64,000 bases of DNA, from NCBI GenBank assembly GCA_965247735.1, contig CBDFHN010000002.1, forward strand, positions 2,046,001 through 2,110,000, read 5' to 3'. Of this stretch, positions 16,743-25,291 are shown piece by piece (the first letter of the stretch is position 1; each line of letters starts with the position of its first letter). The notes beneath the pieces are model-generated. The model did no database searches, had not been told where the DNA came from, and saw only the letters and a program-made list of their open reading frames with translations. The translations under genes were made by a program, and so were the position numbers. The DNA is from JAOXRU01 sp965247735 (lineage in GTDB: Bacteria; Bacteroidota; Bacteroidia; Flavobacteriales; Flavobacteriaceae).

Positions 16743-19529
16743 CTAATGCATCATAAATCTTCCACCACGACGTCCTTTTCCGCCTCCTGCTTTTGCTATT
16801 TTATAGGAGAAGCTAAGCATAAAATATTGCTTTAATACTGTACCTTGAGAATCACTAATATAATCTGCAGTTACTGTTCTTCTGGTATTGATATTTTGAT
16901 CTAATAAGTCGTATACTTTTAATTTTAGTAACCCTTTATCCTTCAACATTTTTAATCCTAAACTTACATTCCAGAAAACAGCTCCTTTATCAAAACCTGG
17001 CGCTACATTAGGATTATAACTGTACTGAATATCATTACCAAAAACAATGTTTTTTGGCCAATATGTGGTTGTTCTTAAGGAAACTCTGTGATTCAAGAAA
17101 TCATTATCTTCAAACTCATCTAAACTATAGGTAGATTTATTAATACTCAATCTATAACTTGGCTCTATTTCTACCAACTCCTTATAGTTAAAAGTCAATC
17201 GCAAACTTGGAGTAATTCCGGTAGTATTGGTAGCATATTTCACCTCATTATTAAAACTATATCGTTTAGAAAGATTGGCATTTAAACCTATTCTATATTT
17301 CCATGAAACATCATCTTTTTTTATCGTTTTACTATATGATCCGCCAAGATAACCACTATAATTTCCATTTACATTGGTATATGTAGTTTCTCTTGTAAAA
17401 TCATCCGTATTTGTGGTTGTGATCTGTGTAACTTCATCGTCTTTAAAACTTACAGATCCATAAATAAACATTCCCGTTCTTGACTTAAAATCAAAATTAT
17501 TATAGTGCATTCTTATATTATGGCTATACGACCTGTCCAAATCTGGATTACCAATAATAATATGATTTAAGTTACTTTCATTTGCAATAGGTTGTAGTTG
17601 TGTTACAGAAGGTGTTTCTGAACGTGTATTGTAATTAAAAGAAATTCGCTGCCCTTGCTTAATTTTATATCTAATACGACCACTTAGAGCTAGGTCATTA
17701 AACGATTTATCAAAAGATACATCTTGTAAATAATCCTCATTTTTTAATTCTGTATTTAACAATCCAACACTAAAACTCGTGTACAATTTATCACCTTCAT
17801 ATTTTAAACCTACCGTTGGTTTCTTTACCGTATAGCTAGATTTTAAATTAGAACTTAATCGAGTATCAAAATTAGAATAAGTACCTGTCCCAGCATCCAA
17901 ATCATACACAGATCTTTGATTTTTTTCCTTTGTTTGTTCTACTTCATAATTAAGGTCTAAGAATAGTTTTTCTTTTAAACGTTGCCTATATTCCAAATCC
18001 AAACTCCATTCGTTTTCTTTGGCATCTTTGTCTATATATTGCCTTTTAGATATTTCGCTAGCTGTAGTTCCAAAAATCTTACGTTCTGTATTTAAATAAT
18101 CGTCCGAAATATTGTTTTGGCTACTTCCATTAAAACGTAAACTTACGTAACTGCCTTTAGGTCCAAACTTTTTGATAATATTAATATTGCTTCCAAAATT
18201 TCTACGTTCATTTTCAGAAGTATTTGTAGTGCTACTGGTATTCTCTAAAATTTTAGTTCCATTCAATTCAGAAAAAGATTCATTATCATTTACAGTTCCA
18301 GATTTCCCTTTAGAAAAATTATAGCTTGGTCTTATGGTAACCTTCAAAGTAGAATCCAATTCAAATTCCAGCTTTCCTCCCAGTCTATGACTATCATTTT
18401 CGCCAATATAAGAAGAAGTCGAATTCGTAAAAAAGCTTTCTCCATTAGGTAAAAAGTTTTCCCTGTTCTCTTTTGATTCATTTTCAGAATCAGCTTTTGC
18501 ATAGAAATAGTCAGCAGATATATCTTTATTCTCCCCCAATTCATCAACATAATTGGCTCCAACATTGGCACTTGTGGTAATTCCTTGCCCCATACCAAAA
18601 CTACGCCCATTTATAGAAAATGCATTTCCATTTCTGTTCATAGAGAAACCTCCACCTCCACTTCCCATCATATCAAAAACCTCATCAAAAGAAAATCCTG
18701 AGCTATTAATATTATTAGCACTTGCTAAAACACTTAGTCGCCTATCATTATTAAAGTAGTTTCCCATTCCACTAAGGTCATAGCGATCGTCACTACCATA
18801 ACCAGCAGATACTCTTCCAAAAAAACCTTTGTTTTTATCTTTTTTTAAAGTGATGTTTATACTTTTATTATCAGATTCGCTTTTCTTTCCTGTAAATTTT
18901 TCAGAATCAGTTTTTGTATTAGAAACCTGAATCTTATCAATCATATCTTTGGTTAGATTCTTCGTAGCTATTTTAGGATCTGTACCAAAAAACGACTTCC
19001 CATTTACCAATACTTCATTTACTTCTTTTCCATTTACCGTTACTTTTCCGTCACTGTCAACTTCAACTCCTGGTATTTTTTTCAGTACATCTTCTAGATT
19101 AGCATCTGGTCTTGTTTTAAAAGAACTTGCATTAAATTCTAATGTATCCTTTTTTACTGTTATCGGCGCACCTTCACCTACTACCATAACACCATCTAAT
19201 TGTTCTGCATGCTCTTCTAACAATAATTTTCCTATATCAATAGTCCTTTTATTTAATCGTATTTTTTTTCGTAGAGACTTATATCCTGTATAAGAAACCA
19301 GTACATATACTTCTTTTGCTTTTGTTTTTCCACTCAACTCAAACGCCCCTTTGAGATCAGATATGGTATAGGTTATTAATGTGCTATCACTAATAGATTC
19401 TACATAGACAGTTGCAGATTCTAAAGCTGTTGATGACATTTTATCTGCCACAACACCTTTTACTTCAAAAGATTGTGAGTATCCTAATACCGAAAGGCAT
19501 AAAAAGGAAAATAAAAATAAATACTTCAT
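16743..19529 (-). CDS. outer-membrane beta-barrel receptor (TonB-dependent-receptor-like, OMP_b-brl_3 type)
   Basis: 928 aa. A signal peptide (MKYLFLFSFLCLSVLGYSQ) is followed by a carboxypeptidase-regulatory-like beta-sandwich (about 22-105) and a plug-like domain. The plug contains KIPGVEVDSDGKVTVNGKEV and a VLVNGKSFFGTDP segment, typical of this receptor subgroup. A long C-terminal barrel full of alternating aromatic strands follows. The last residues, GGGKGRRGGRF, are unusually Gly/Arg-rich; the canonical C-terminal Phe is displaced by MMH. I see no clear TonB box. Such proteins are implicated in uptake or protein export at the outer membrane; the substrate is unknown. It is monocistronic with its own terminator, next to the hybrid sensor gene. 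Confidence 0.85.
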   Translation of the reverse strand: MKYLFLFSFLCLSVLGYSQSFEVKGVVADKMSSTALESATVYVESISDSTLITYTISDLKGAFELSGKTKAKEVYVLVSYTGYKSLRKKIRLNKRTIDIGKLLLEEHAEQLDGVMVVGEGAPITVKKDTLEFNASSFKTRPDANLEDVLKKIPGVEVDSDGKVTVNGKEVNEVLVNGKSFFGTDPKIATKNLTKDMIDKIQVSNTKTDSEKFTGKKSESDNKSINITLKKDKNKGFFGRVSAGYGSDDRYDLSGMGNYFNNDRRLSVLASANNINSSGFSFDEVFDMMGSGGGGFSMNRNGNAFSINGRSFGMGQGITTSANVGANYVDELGENKDISADYFYAKADSENESKENRENFLPNGESFFTNSTSSYIGENDSHRLGGKLEFELDSTLKVTIRPSYNFSKGKSGTVNDNESFSELNGTKILENTSSTTNTSENERRNFGSNINIIKKFGPKGSYVSLRFNGSSQNNISDDYLNTERKIFGTTASEISKRQYIDKDAKENEWSLDLEYRQRLKEKLFLDLNYEVEQTKEKNQRSVYDLDAGTGTYSNFDTRLSSNLKSSYTVKKPTVGLKYEGDKLYTSFSVGLLNTELKNEDYLQDVSFDKSFNDLALSGRIRYKIKQGQRISFNYNTRSETPSVTQLQPIANESNLNHIIIGNPDLDRSYSHNIRMHYNNFDFKSRTGMFIYGSVSFKDDEVTQITTTNTDDFTRETTYTNVNGNYSGYLGGSYSKTIKKDDVSWKYRIGLNANLSKRYSFNNEVKYATNTTGITPSLRLTFNYKELVEIEPSYRLSINKSTYSLDEFEDNDFLNHRVSLRTTTYWPKNIVFGNDIQYSYNPNVAPGFDKGAVFWNVSLGLKMLKDKGLLKLKVYDLLDQNINTRRTVTADYISDSQGTVLKQYFMLSFSYKIAKAGGGKGRRGGRFMMH

Positions 19530-19717
19530 TAGTTTGGTCGATTTGTTTGTTGTTAGTTTAGTTTGTTATCACTCAATCTCCTTAGACTATACTGCTAATC
19601 ATAGGTTTAAAAATGATGCCGAAAATATTGTTTTAAATTGCAACTATAGTAGATTCATAATTATTTAATACAACTTTAACTAATTTCTTAGTTAATTATA
19701 AATTAGCTTTTTATGGT

Positions 19718-19803
19718 GTATCCCTTTGGGTCGGGCTTTCAGCAGTCGCTTCTTACGGTAAAAACCTCCAGAGAGCTTCAACAAATGCCTCAATCCCTTA
19801 CAC
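19718..19803. repeat. GC-richer noncoding block resembling a dispersed Bacteroidota intergenic element
   Basis: The stretch begins TCCCTTTGGGTCGGGCTTTC and ends CAATCCCTTACAC. It is markedly more GC-rich than its surroundings. From memory, very similar blocks with a GGGTCGGGCTTTC start and a CAATCCCTAACGC-like end recur between genes of many Flavobacteriia, so this is probably a dispersed noncoding repeat. That recollection is unverified. It can be read as part of a longer frame leading into the next gene, but that frame has no coding character. Confidence 0.4.
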
Positions 19804-19865
19804 AACAGCAACTTTATGTAACAAAACTCATTTTTTTACTACATATAATTATAACGTATAATATT
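19803..19865 (+). promoter_or_regulatory. conserved upstream region, copy 1 of two
   Basis: About 60 bp before the first small membrane-protein gene are nearly identical to 20181-20245 before its paralog. Shared blocks include TTTATGTAACAAAA, CATTTTTTTACTACATATA and the start context ATATTATGGGAGCAG. The conservation right up to the start codon points to a shared promoter and leader carried along in the gene duplication. Confidence 0.55.
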
Positions 19866-20138
19866 ATGGGAGCAGCTGGAGCAATTAAAAGTTTACAACA
19901 AAATAGAGCATTACTGAAGGAAAGGCATTTTAAAAAAATTGGAGCTATTTATTTAAATAAATATGAAAAGGAAAAAATAGAGTTCAAAAAAGTAAGCCCA
20001 GAAGAATTAGTGCTTATTAAAGAAAAAATCAGACAGCAATTCAAAAGAAAAAGAATTCAAGAACTTCTTCTTTCTATATGCGCTCTTGGTCTTAGCTTGG
20101 GCCTGCTATACTTGGCTTACCTTAAGATTTGGCTTTAA
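19866..20138 (+). CDS. small basic single-helix membrane protein, paralog 1
   Basis: 90 aa from the ATG at 19866. A longer frame opens at 19713, but similarity to the neighbouring paralog begins exactly here (MGA) and the DNA before it matches the paralog's noncoding leader. Residues 1-65 are rich in Lys, Glu and Arg (RALLKERHFKKI, SPEELVLIKEKI, QQFKRKRIQE) and probably form a helical hairpin. Residues about 68-88 are one C-terminal transmembrane helix ending AYLKIWL. There is no signal peptide, so it is probably tail-anchored with the basic part in the cytoplasm. The function is unknown. Confidence 0.65.
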   Translation: MGAAGAIKSLQQNRALLKERHFKKIGAIYLNKYEKEKIEFKKVSPEELVLIKEKIRQQFKRKRIQELLLSICALGLSLGLLYLAYLKIWL

Positions 20139-20180
20139 AACCAATATTCTTAACTGTTCCTTTTAAAATAAATTTTAAGC

Positions 20181-20245
20181 CACAAAACAGCAATTTTATG
20201 TAACAAAATGCATTTTTTTACTACATATATTATAAAGATGATATT
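20181..20245 (+). promoter_or_regulatory. conserved upstream region, copy 2 of two
   Basis: Duplicate of the leader at 19803-19865, differing at a few scattered positions and one short indel. It precedes the second paralog at the same distance from the start codon. Confidence 0.55.
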
Positions 20246-20548
20246 ATGGGAGCAGAAAGAGGAATGGCAAATGCATCAATAGGTATAAAACAAAACAGAG
20301 CATTACTAAAGGAAAGACATTTTAAAAAAATAAGAGAAATCTATTTAAACGCGTACAAAAAAGAAAAAATAGAGTTCAAAAAAGTAAGTCCAGAAGAATT
20401 AGTGCTTATCAAAGAAAAAATTCGAAAGCAATTCAAAAGAAAAAGAATTCAAGAAATCTTTATTTCAATACTTGCTCTTGCCACAACCTTTGGACTCATC
20501 TACGTGTTCTATCTAAAAATTTGGTTACAACACAAATCAATCTTTTAA
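20246..20548 (+). CDS. small basic single-helix membrane protein, paralog 2
   Basis: 100 aa, closely similar to the gene product just upstream: QNRALLKERHFKKI and KIEFKKVSPEELVLIKEKIR are identical between the two. It differs mainly in the first 15 residues, in the membrane helix (about 69-92, ISILALATTFGLIYVFYL) and in an extra QHKSIF tail. The gene follows its paralog by 107 bp, and the duplicated leader suggests each has its own promoter. Its 3' end overlaps the convergent lactate-dehydrogenase-like gene by 12 bp. The function is unknown. Confidence 0.65.
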   Translation: MGAERGMANASIGIKQNRALLKERHFKKIREIYLNAYKKEKIEFKKVSPEELVLIKEKIRKQFKRKRIQEIFISILALATTFGLIYVFYLKIWLQHKSIF

Positions 20549-21679
20549 AAACTTAGGGAAATCTGCCACCTTTTCACAACAAACTTGCTCCATTACTTGT
20601 TGCAACTGTGTTTTTAATAAACCAATGGTATGGTCACCTCCAGCTTTACCTAAAGCACTAACACCATACATAAACGGCCTGCCCATAAAGGTGAATTTTG
20701 CTCCACTGGCCAAGGTTCTTGCAATATCAGGACCCGATCGCATGCCGCTATCCATCATTACAGTAATCTCATCTCCATAGGCCTTCGCTATCCGCGATAA
20801 GGGTTTAATTGTTGATTCCCCTGCGTCTAACTGTCTTCCACCATGGTTAGATACTATAATACCATCCAAGCCTAATTCGACAGCTTTTGCTGCATCTGCT
20901 TCTGTAGCTACACCTTTTAATACCAGTTTGCCTTTCCACATATCTCGTATTGGTTTTATCTTTTCTTCATTAAGTCGTCCAGAAAACGTCTGATCCATAA
21001 ACTGTCCAAGTTGTTTTAAATCAAGACTTTTGGGCATATATGGTTTTAAGGTCTCAAAATTTGGCTGTCCATATTTTAAGGTTTCTAATGCCCAACGGGG
21101 ATTTCCTAAAACCCTAATCATATTTTCAAGAGTCATTCGGGGTGGCATTGCCAATCCATTCCTTATATCTCTAGGTCTAAACCCAAATGTAGGCACATCG
21201 CACAAAATTACTAGTACTGGACATTCTGCTGCTGCTGCCCTTTTTATTAAATCATCTCTTAAACTATTTTCTGTTGGATGGTATAACTGAAACCATGCTT
21301 TACCTTCTGTAATTTCAGAAATGCGTTCTATACTGCTAGTAGATACCGTACTTAAACAAAACGGAATATTATGATCAAAAGCAGCTTTTGCTAAAATTTC
21401 AGGTGAGTTAGGCCACATTAAGCCCTGCAAACCTACAGGAGCAATACCAAATGGCGCATCGTAATGCTGTCCAAACAATTCTACACTCATATCGGAACCT
21501 TGGTGATCACTCAGGTAACTGGGCAATAACTCTACATCTCTAATTTCTGAAGTATTCTTATGCAGGTTTATATCTTCATTACAACCACCATCTAAATACT
21601 CAAAGGCAAATTTTGGAATCCTTTGCTTTGCTCTTCTCCTTAAATCTTCAACCGATGGGTATTTAGTATTGTATTTCAT
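20537..21679 (-). CDS. lldD: FMN-dependent alpha-hydroxy-acid dehydrogenase, probably L-lactate dehydrogenase
   Basis: 380 aa from the ATG at 21679; 15 more residues are possible upstream but are not family-like. The protein is a TIM barrel of the FMN-dependent alpha-hydroxy-acid dehydrogenase family. It shows the early AFEYLDGGCNED segment, IAPVGLQGLMWP, the substrate-binding region near QLYHP and the catalytic SNHGGRQLD motif (His as base, Arg binding the carboxylate). DSGMRSGPDIA and FMGRPFMYG bind FMN phosphate. It would oxidise L-lactate to pyruvate and pass electrons to the respiratory chain. As the last gene of the fucose locus, it plausibly consumes the L-lactate expected from the non-phosphorylating fucose pathway. 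Other 2-hydroxy acids cannot be excluded. Confidence 0.85.
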   Translation of the reverse strand: MKYNTKYPSVEDLRRRAKQRIPKFAFEYLDGGCNEDINLHKNTSEIRDVELLPSYLSDHQGSDMSVELFGQHYDAPFGIAPVGLQGLMWPNSPEILAKAAFDHNIPFCLSTVSTSSIERISEITEGKAWFQLYHPTENSLRDDLIKRAAAAECPVLVILCDVPTFGFRPRDIRNGLAMPPRMTLENMIRVLGNPRWALETLKYGQPNFETLKPYMPKSLDLKQLGQFMDQTFSGRLNEEKIKPIRDMWKGKLVLKGVATEADAAKAVELGLDGIIVSNHGGRQLDAGESTIKPLSRIAKAYGDEITVMMDSGMRSGPDIARTLASGAKFTFMGRPFMYGVSALGKAGGDHTIGLLKTQLQQVMEQVCCEKVADFPKFLKD

Positions 21680-21751
21680 CTCTATATTTTTATCAAAAAA
21701 AATAGGTAAAAGAGTAAAAAACAAAAAAGTTAAGGCTTTACATTAACAATT

Positions 21752-23431
21752 TTATTCCAGAACTACCTTTTGCCCTACCTTAGCTTCTTCACTTTTTTTA
21801 AGGCTATGCTTTGCATAGTTGTACCCCAACACATCATAACGTTTTACCATATATAGCAAACGTTTATGAAAATCGTCCCAATTTCTATCTTTTTTAGCTG
21901 ACCATACCACTTCGGAAAGGGCAGTCATCCTTGGCAGTACTTTATACTCTACTTGTTCCCAAGTTTTCATATATTCTGTCCAAACATTACCTTGTGCTCC
22001 AAGAATATATTTTGCTTCTTCTTTACTTAACTCTACAGGTGTTGGCTCATAAGAATATACTTTAGCTACGCTAGTGTGTCTGGTACTTCCAGTAAGCACT
22101 TCTTTTTTCTGTGCTTCTTCTCCACCTATTTGATAATAATCAAAATAACAGTGGGTTCCTGGAGTCATAATCACGGTATGGTGCTGTTTTGCTGCTGCTA
22201 TTCCACCTTCTTCACCTCGCCAAGACATTACTGTTGCATTAGGCGCTAAGCCTCCTTCCAAAATTTCGTCCCAGCCAATAATACTTCTTCCATGTGCATT
22301 TAAAAAGGTCTCAATTCTCCTGATAAAATAACTTTGCAATCCGTGTTCATCCTTAAGCCCTTCTCTTTTTATCAATTCTTGAGCATATGTGCTTTCTTCC
22401 CATTCTTTTTTTAATGCTTCATCACCTCCAATATGAATATACTTACTAGGAAAAAGAGCCATTACTTCTGTCAATACATCTTCTAAAAACCCAAATGTTT
22501 CTTCCGTAGGCGCGTATATCTCTGTAAAAATCCCCCATCGTTTTGCTACTTCATATGGTCCTTTAGTATTTCCAAATTGTGGATATGCAGCAAGTGCAGC
22601 TGATGAATGCCCTGGCAATTCTATTTCTGGAATTACTGTTATATGCCTTTCTGTAGCATAGGCAACCACTTCTTTTATCTCCTCTTGGGTATAAAAACCA
22701 CCATATGGAATATTATCGTACGTATATGGTGCATTTCTTGTTCCTGCTTTACCGATTGCTGTTCCTTTTCTAAATCCTCCTATTTCGGTAAGTTTTGGAT
22801 ATTTTTTTATTTCAATTCTCCATCCTTGATCTTCTGTTAAATGCCAATGAAAAGTATTCATCTTATGCATCGCAATTAGATCTATATATTTTTTTACTTC
22901 TGCTACTCCAAAAAAGTGACGCCCAACATCTAAATGCATTCCTCTATACTCATAACGTGGATGATCGTTAATAACTACCGCCGGAATCAACAAAGGTTTA
23001 GTTTCTGATTTCGCTGTTGATAAAGAAACTGGCAGCAATTGCCTTAAGCTCTGAATTCCATAAAAAACACCTTTAGGGGTTTTTCCTGAAATAATAATTT
23101 TATCATAACTTACCTTTAATTGATAGCCTTCTTTCTCTTGAATAGAATCATCTATTGTTAATTCTATTTTAGCATCTGCATTCTCTTTTATAGCTATAGA
23201 AAACCCTGTAGCACTGTTTAGCAATTTTGATAAATACAATGCTTCATTTTGAAGCGTTTCAGCACTAGAAATTGCTACATCATTAGTTATTAAAAACCTT
23301 CCTTTTTGTACTTCTAAAGATTGTGGTTTAGGAATAATATGATAATCATCTTCGCTATTTACGTATTCTTTATTTTTATCAATACACGAAATTGCTAAAA
23401 CACAACACAGAACAAGGCTTATATACTTCAT
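21752..23431 (-). CDS. GH20 beta-N-acetylhexosaminidase, lipoprotein
   Basis: 559 aa from the ATG at 23431, chosen because it begins a lipoprotein signal (MKYISLVLCCVLAISC). An N-terminal hexosaminidase beta domain (about 30-155) precedes the GH20 TIM barrel. Visible motifs are the RGMHLDVGRHF strand, WHLTEDQGWRIEIKKYP, the HSSAALAAYP loop and the catalytic HIGGDEALKKEW, in which Asp-Glu are the oxazoline-stabilising and acid/base residues. It removes terminal GlcNAc or GalNAc from glycans at the outer membrane or in the periplasm. Placed among four fucosidases, it suggests that the target glycan contains HexNAc as well as fucose. It lies 72 bp upstream of the lldD-like gene on the same strand. 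Confidence 0.93.
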   Translation of the reverse strand: MKYISLVLCCVLAISCIDKNKEYVNSEDDYHIIPKPQSLEVQKGRFLITNDVAISSAETLQNEALYLSKLLNSATGFSIAIKENADAKIELTIDDSIQEKEGYQLKVSYDKIIISGKTPKGVFYGIQSLRQLLPVSLSTAKSETKPLLIPAVVINDHPRYEYRGMHLDVGRHFFGVAEVKKYIDLIAMHKMNTFHWHLTEDQGWRIEIKKYPKLTEIGGFRKGTAIGKAGTRNAPYTYDNIPYGGFYTQEEIKEVVAYATERHITVIPEIELPGHSSAALAAYPQFGNTKGPYEVAKRWGIFTEIYAPTEETFGFLEDVLTEVMALFPSKYIHIGGDEALKKEWEESTYAQELIKREGLKDEHGLQSYFIRRIETFLNAHGRSIIGWDEILEGGLAPNATVMSWRGEEGGIAAAKQHHTVIMTPGTHCYFDYYQIGGEEAQKKEVLTGSTRHTSVAKVYSYEPTPVELSKEEAKYILGAQGNVWTEYMKTWEQVEYKVLPRMTALSEVVWSAKKDRNWDDFHKRLLYMVKRYDVLGYNYAKHSLKKSEEAKVGQKVVLE

Positions 23432-23522
23432 TTTTATACTTTTATATACAATATTGCCAATCCATTGCTTTAAAAAAAATGTTTTCTGCAAACAACCTGT
23501 TTTCTAATATATGAGTAAGCCG

Positions 23523-23852
23523 CTATAATTTATATATCATATCCATTAACATCCATTTTTCTCCTGGTTTTGCCATAGGCAGTGCTTGCTGATATTTCCA
23601 CATTAACGTCTCCCATTCTTGTACTTTAGGGTTTGCAGTATCTTTTTTTGATTTCTCTTCAAAAGAAAAAGATCTAGGGGCTTCCAAAAGCATTACCAGT
23701 CGATTTCCCAAAAGGTATATTTCTAGATTCTCTATTCCAGATTCCTTAATGCTAGCTGTTATTTCTGGCCATACTTCTTTGTGGTAAGCTTTGTATGTTG
23801 CAATTAGCTCAGGATCATTTTTAAGATCTAATGTTAATACGTATTTCTTCAT
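23523..23852 (-). CDS. L-fucose/L-rhamnose mutarotase (RhaM-type)
   Basis: 109 aa from the ATG at 23852; a start seven codons earlier is possible. It is a small ferredoxin-like fold of the L-rhamnose mutarotase family (formerly DUF718). Visible are the first strand YVLTLDLKNDPE, the HKEVWPEI helix with its conserved His, the YLLGNRLVMLLE strand and the C-terminal WEKYQQALP-like segment followed by WMLMDMIYKL. It interconverts alpha and beta anomers of 6-deoxy sugars, helping flux from the transporter to the dehydrogenase. The position beside FucP indicates L-fucose rather than rhamnose; this is inferred from context. Confidence 0.85.
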   Translation of the reverse strand: MKKYVLTLDLKNDPELIATYKAYHKEVWPEITASIKESGIENLEIYLLGNRLVMLLEAPRSFSFEEKSKKDTANPKVQEWETLMWKYQQALPMAKPGEKWMLMDMIYKL

Positions 23853-23876
23853 GTTTCTTGTATCAAAAGCCAAGTA

Positions 23877-25211
23877 TTACTTTGTTTCATACTTTTTAGC
23901 GACCATAAAACCATACCAAGCAATATATGCAAAGCAAACTAAAGGCAGAATAAAAGAAAAATTAACTTCCGATACTCCAGCAATAAGTGTATCTGCTACA
24001 CCATCTCCTCCTGCATCTATTATCATTCCTTGTAACATTGGCATTAAAGCACCACCAACTATTGCCATTACTAATCCTGCGGAACCTACTTTTGAATCTT
24101 CTTCTGATAATCCACCCAATGCAATTCCGTAAATAGTTGGGAACATTAATGACATAAAAAACGAAATTCCTACCAAACAATACAAGCCTAGCATTCCTGG
24201 CAACCATATTGTTCCTGCCACACAAAAAATAGCGAATACTGCAAAATACATCAGCAACTTACCTGAACTTAAATAACGTAACAGCGCTGTACCTACAAAT
24301 CGACCAATAGTGAACAGTATAAATGCTAAAAACTGATATGAAAATACATCTATCTTTTCATAACCAGATACTCCTTCGTTTTGTAAGTCTATTGCTTCTG
24401 CATAATGATAGATATAAGTCCAAGTCATTATCTGCCCACCTACATATAAAATCTGAGCCAATACACCAAGTACATATTTTTTGTCTCCCACTAATTTCTT
24501 AAAAGTTTCAGACAAACTAGGCATGCCTCCTTCTGCTTTGGATTGTGGCATCTTACTCACAAAAAACAATACAAATACTGCCATAATTACCAATCCTAAA
24601 ACAACATAAGGATCTCGTATTACCGATAAATCTGCCAATCGTATTGCTGTTCTTCTTGCTTCATCTAAGGCTGCAAAATCCGTAATATCATCAGACATTA
24701 ACTTATCATACACAAAATATTTAGCCACCAATAAACCTGCCAATAAACCAACTGGATTAACCGATTGTGCTAAATTTAATCGTTGTGTAGCCGTTTCTTT
24801 TGCCCCCATTGCTAATGCATATGGGTTGGCAGCAGTTTCTAAAAATGCAAGTCCAAAGGTCAACACATATAGTCCTAGACAGAAAAACCAGAATTGTTCT
24901 GTAATTGCAGCTGGATAAAACAATAATGCTCCAACGGAATAGAGTCCAAGCCCAATAAGAATTCCTACTTTATAAGAATACTTACGCATAAACATTGCTG
25001 CTGGCAATGCCATACAAAAATACCCGCCATAAAAAGCCATTTGTACCCAAGAAGCCTCTGCATTAGACAATTCTAATACTTTTTTAAAAGCGTTTACCAT
25101 AGGGTCGGTTACCGCATTAGCAAAACCCCAGAGAGCAAATAATGAGGTAACTAAAATAAAAGGAATGAGTACCTTTTTAGATACTACTGGTATTTTTTTA
25201 TTTTCTTGCAT
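23877..25211 (-). CDS. fucP: L-fucose:proton symporter, MFS family
   Basis: 444 aa, twelve predicted transmembrane helices. The N-terminal stretch ALWGFANAVTDPMVNAFKKV and AFYGGYFCMALPAAMFMRKY are characteristic of the FucP/GlcP subgroup of major facilitator sugar symporters. LETAANPYALAMG lies in the mid-region, also typical of FucP. It imports L-fucose released by the fucosidases into the cytoplasm. It sits immediately upstream of the mutarotase gene, and the SDR dehydrogenase gene precedes it by 80 bp. The assignment to fucose rather than a related hexose relies on family motifs and neighbours. Confidence 0.92.
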   Translation of the reverse strand: MQENKKIPVVSKKVLIPFILVTSLFALWGFANAVTDPMVNAFKKVLELSNAEASWVQMAFYGGYFCMALPAAMFMRKYSYKVGILIGLGLYSVGALLFYPAAITEQFWFFCLGLYVLTFGLAFLETAANPYALAMGAKETATQRLNLAQSVNPVGLLAGLLVAKYFVYDKLMSDDITDFAALDEARRTAIRLADLSVIRDPYVVLGLVIMAVFVLFFVSKMPQSKAEGGMPSLSETFKKLVGDKKYVLGVLAQILYVGGQIMTWTYIYHYAEAIDLQNEGVSGYEKIDVFSYQFLAFILFTIGRFVGTALLRYLSSGKLLMYFAVFAIFCVAGTIWLPGMLGLYCLVGISFFMSLMFPTIYGIALGGLSEEDSKVGSAGLVMAIVGGALMPMLQGMIIDAGGDGVADTLIAGVSEVNFSFILPLVCFAYIAWYGFMVAKKYETK

Positions 25212-25291
25212 GGTTATATACGCGTTAGTTATTAGTTAGGATTTTCAATTTAATATGCTTTGATCATTTTTTTTAATTTTTTCGACGAATG

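Noticed and set aside
19713..19865. Upstream extension of the first small membrane-protein gene
   Set aside because: The extension translates the GC-richer noncoding block and the duplicated leader; the paralog shows the real start is at 19866.
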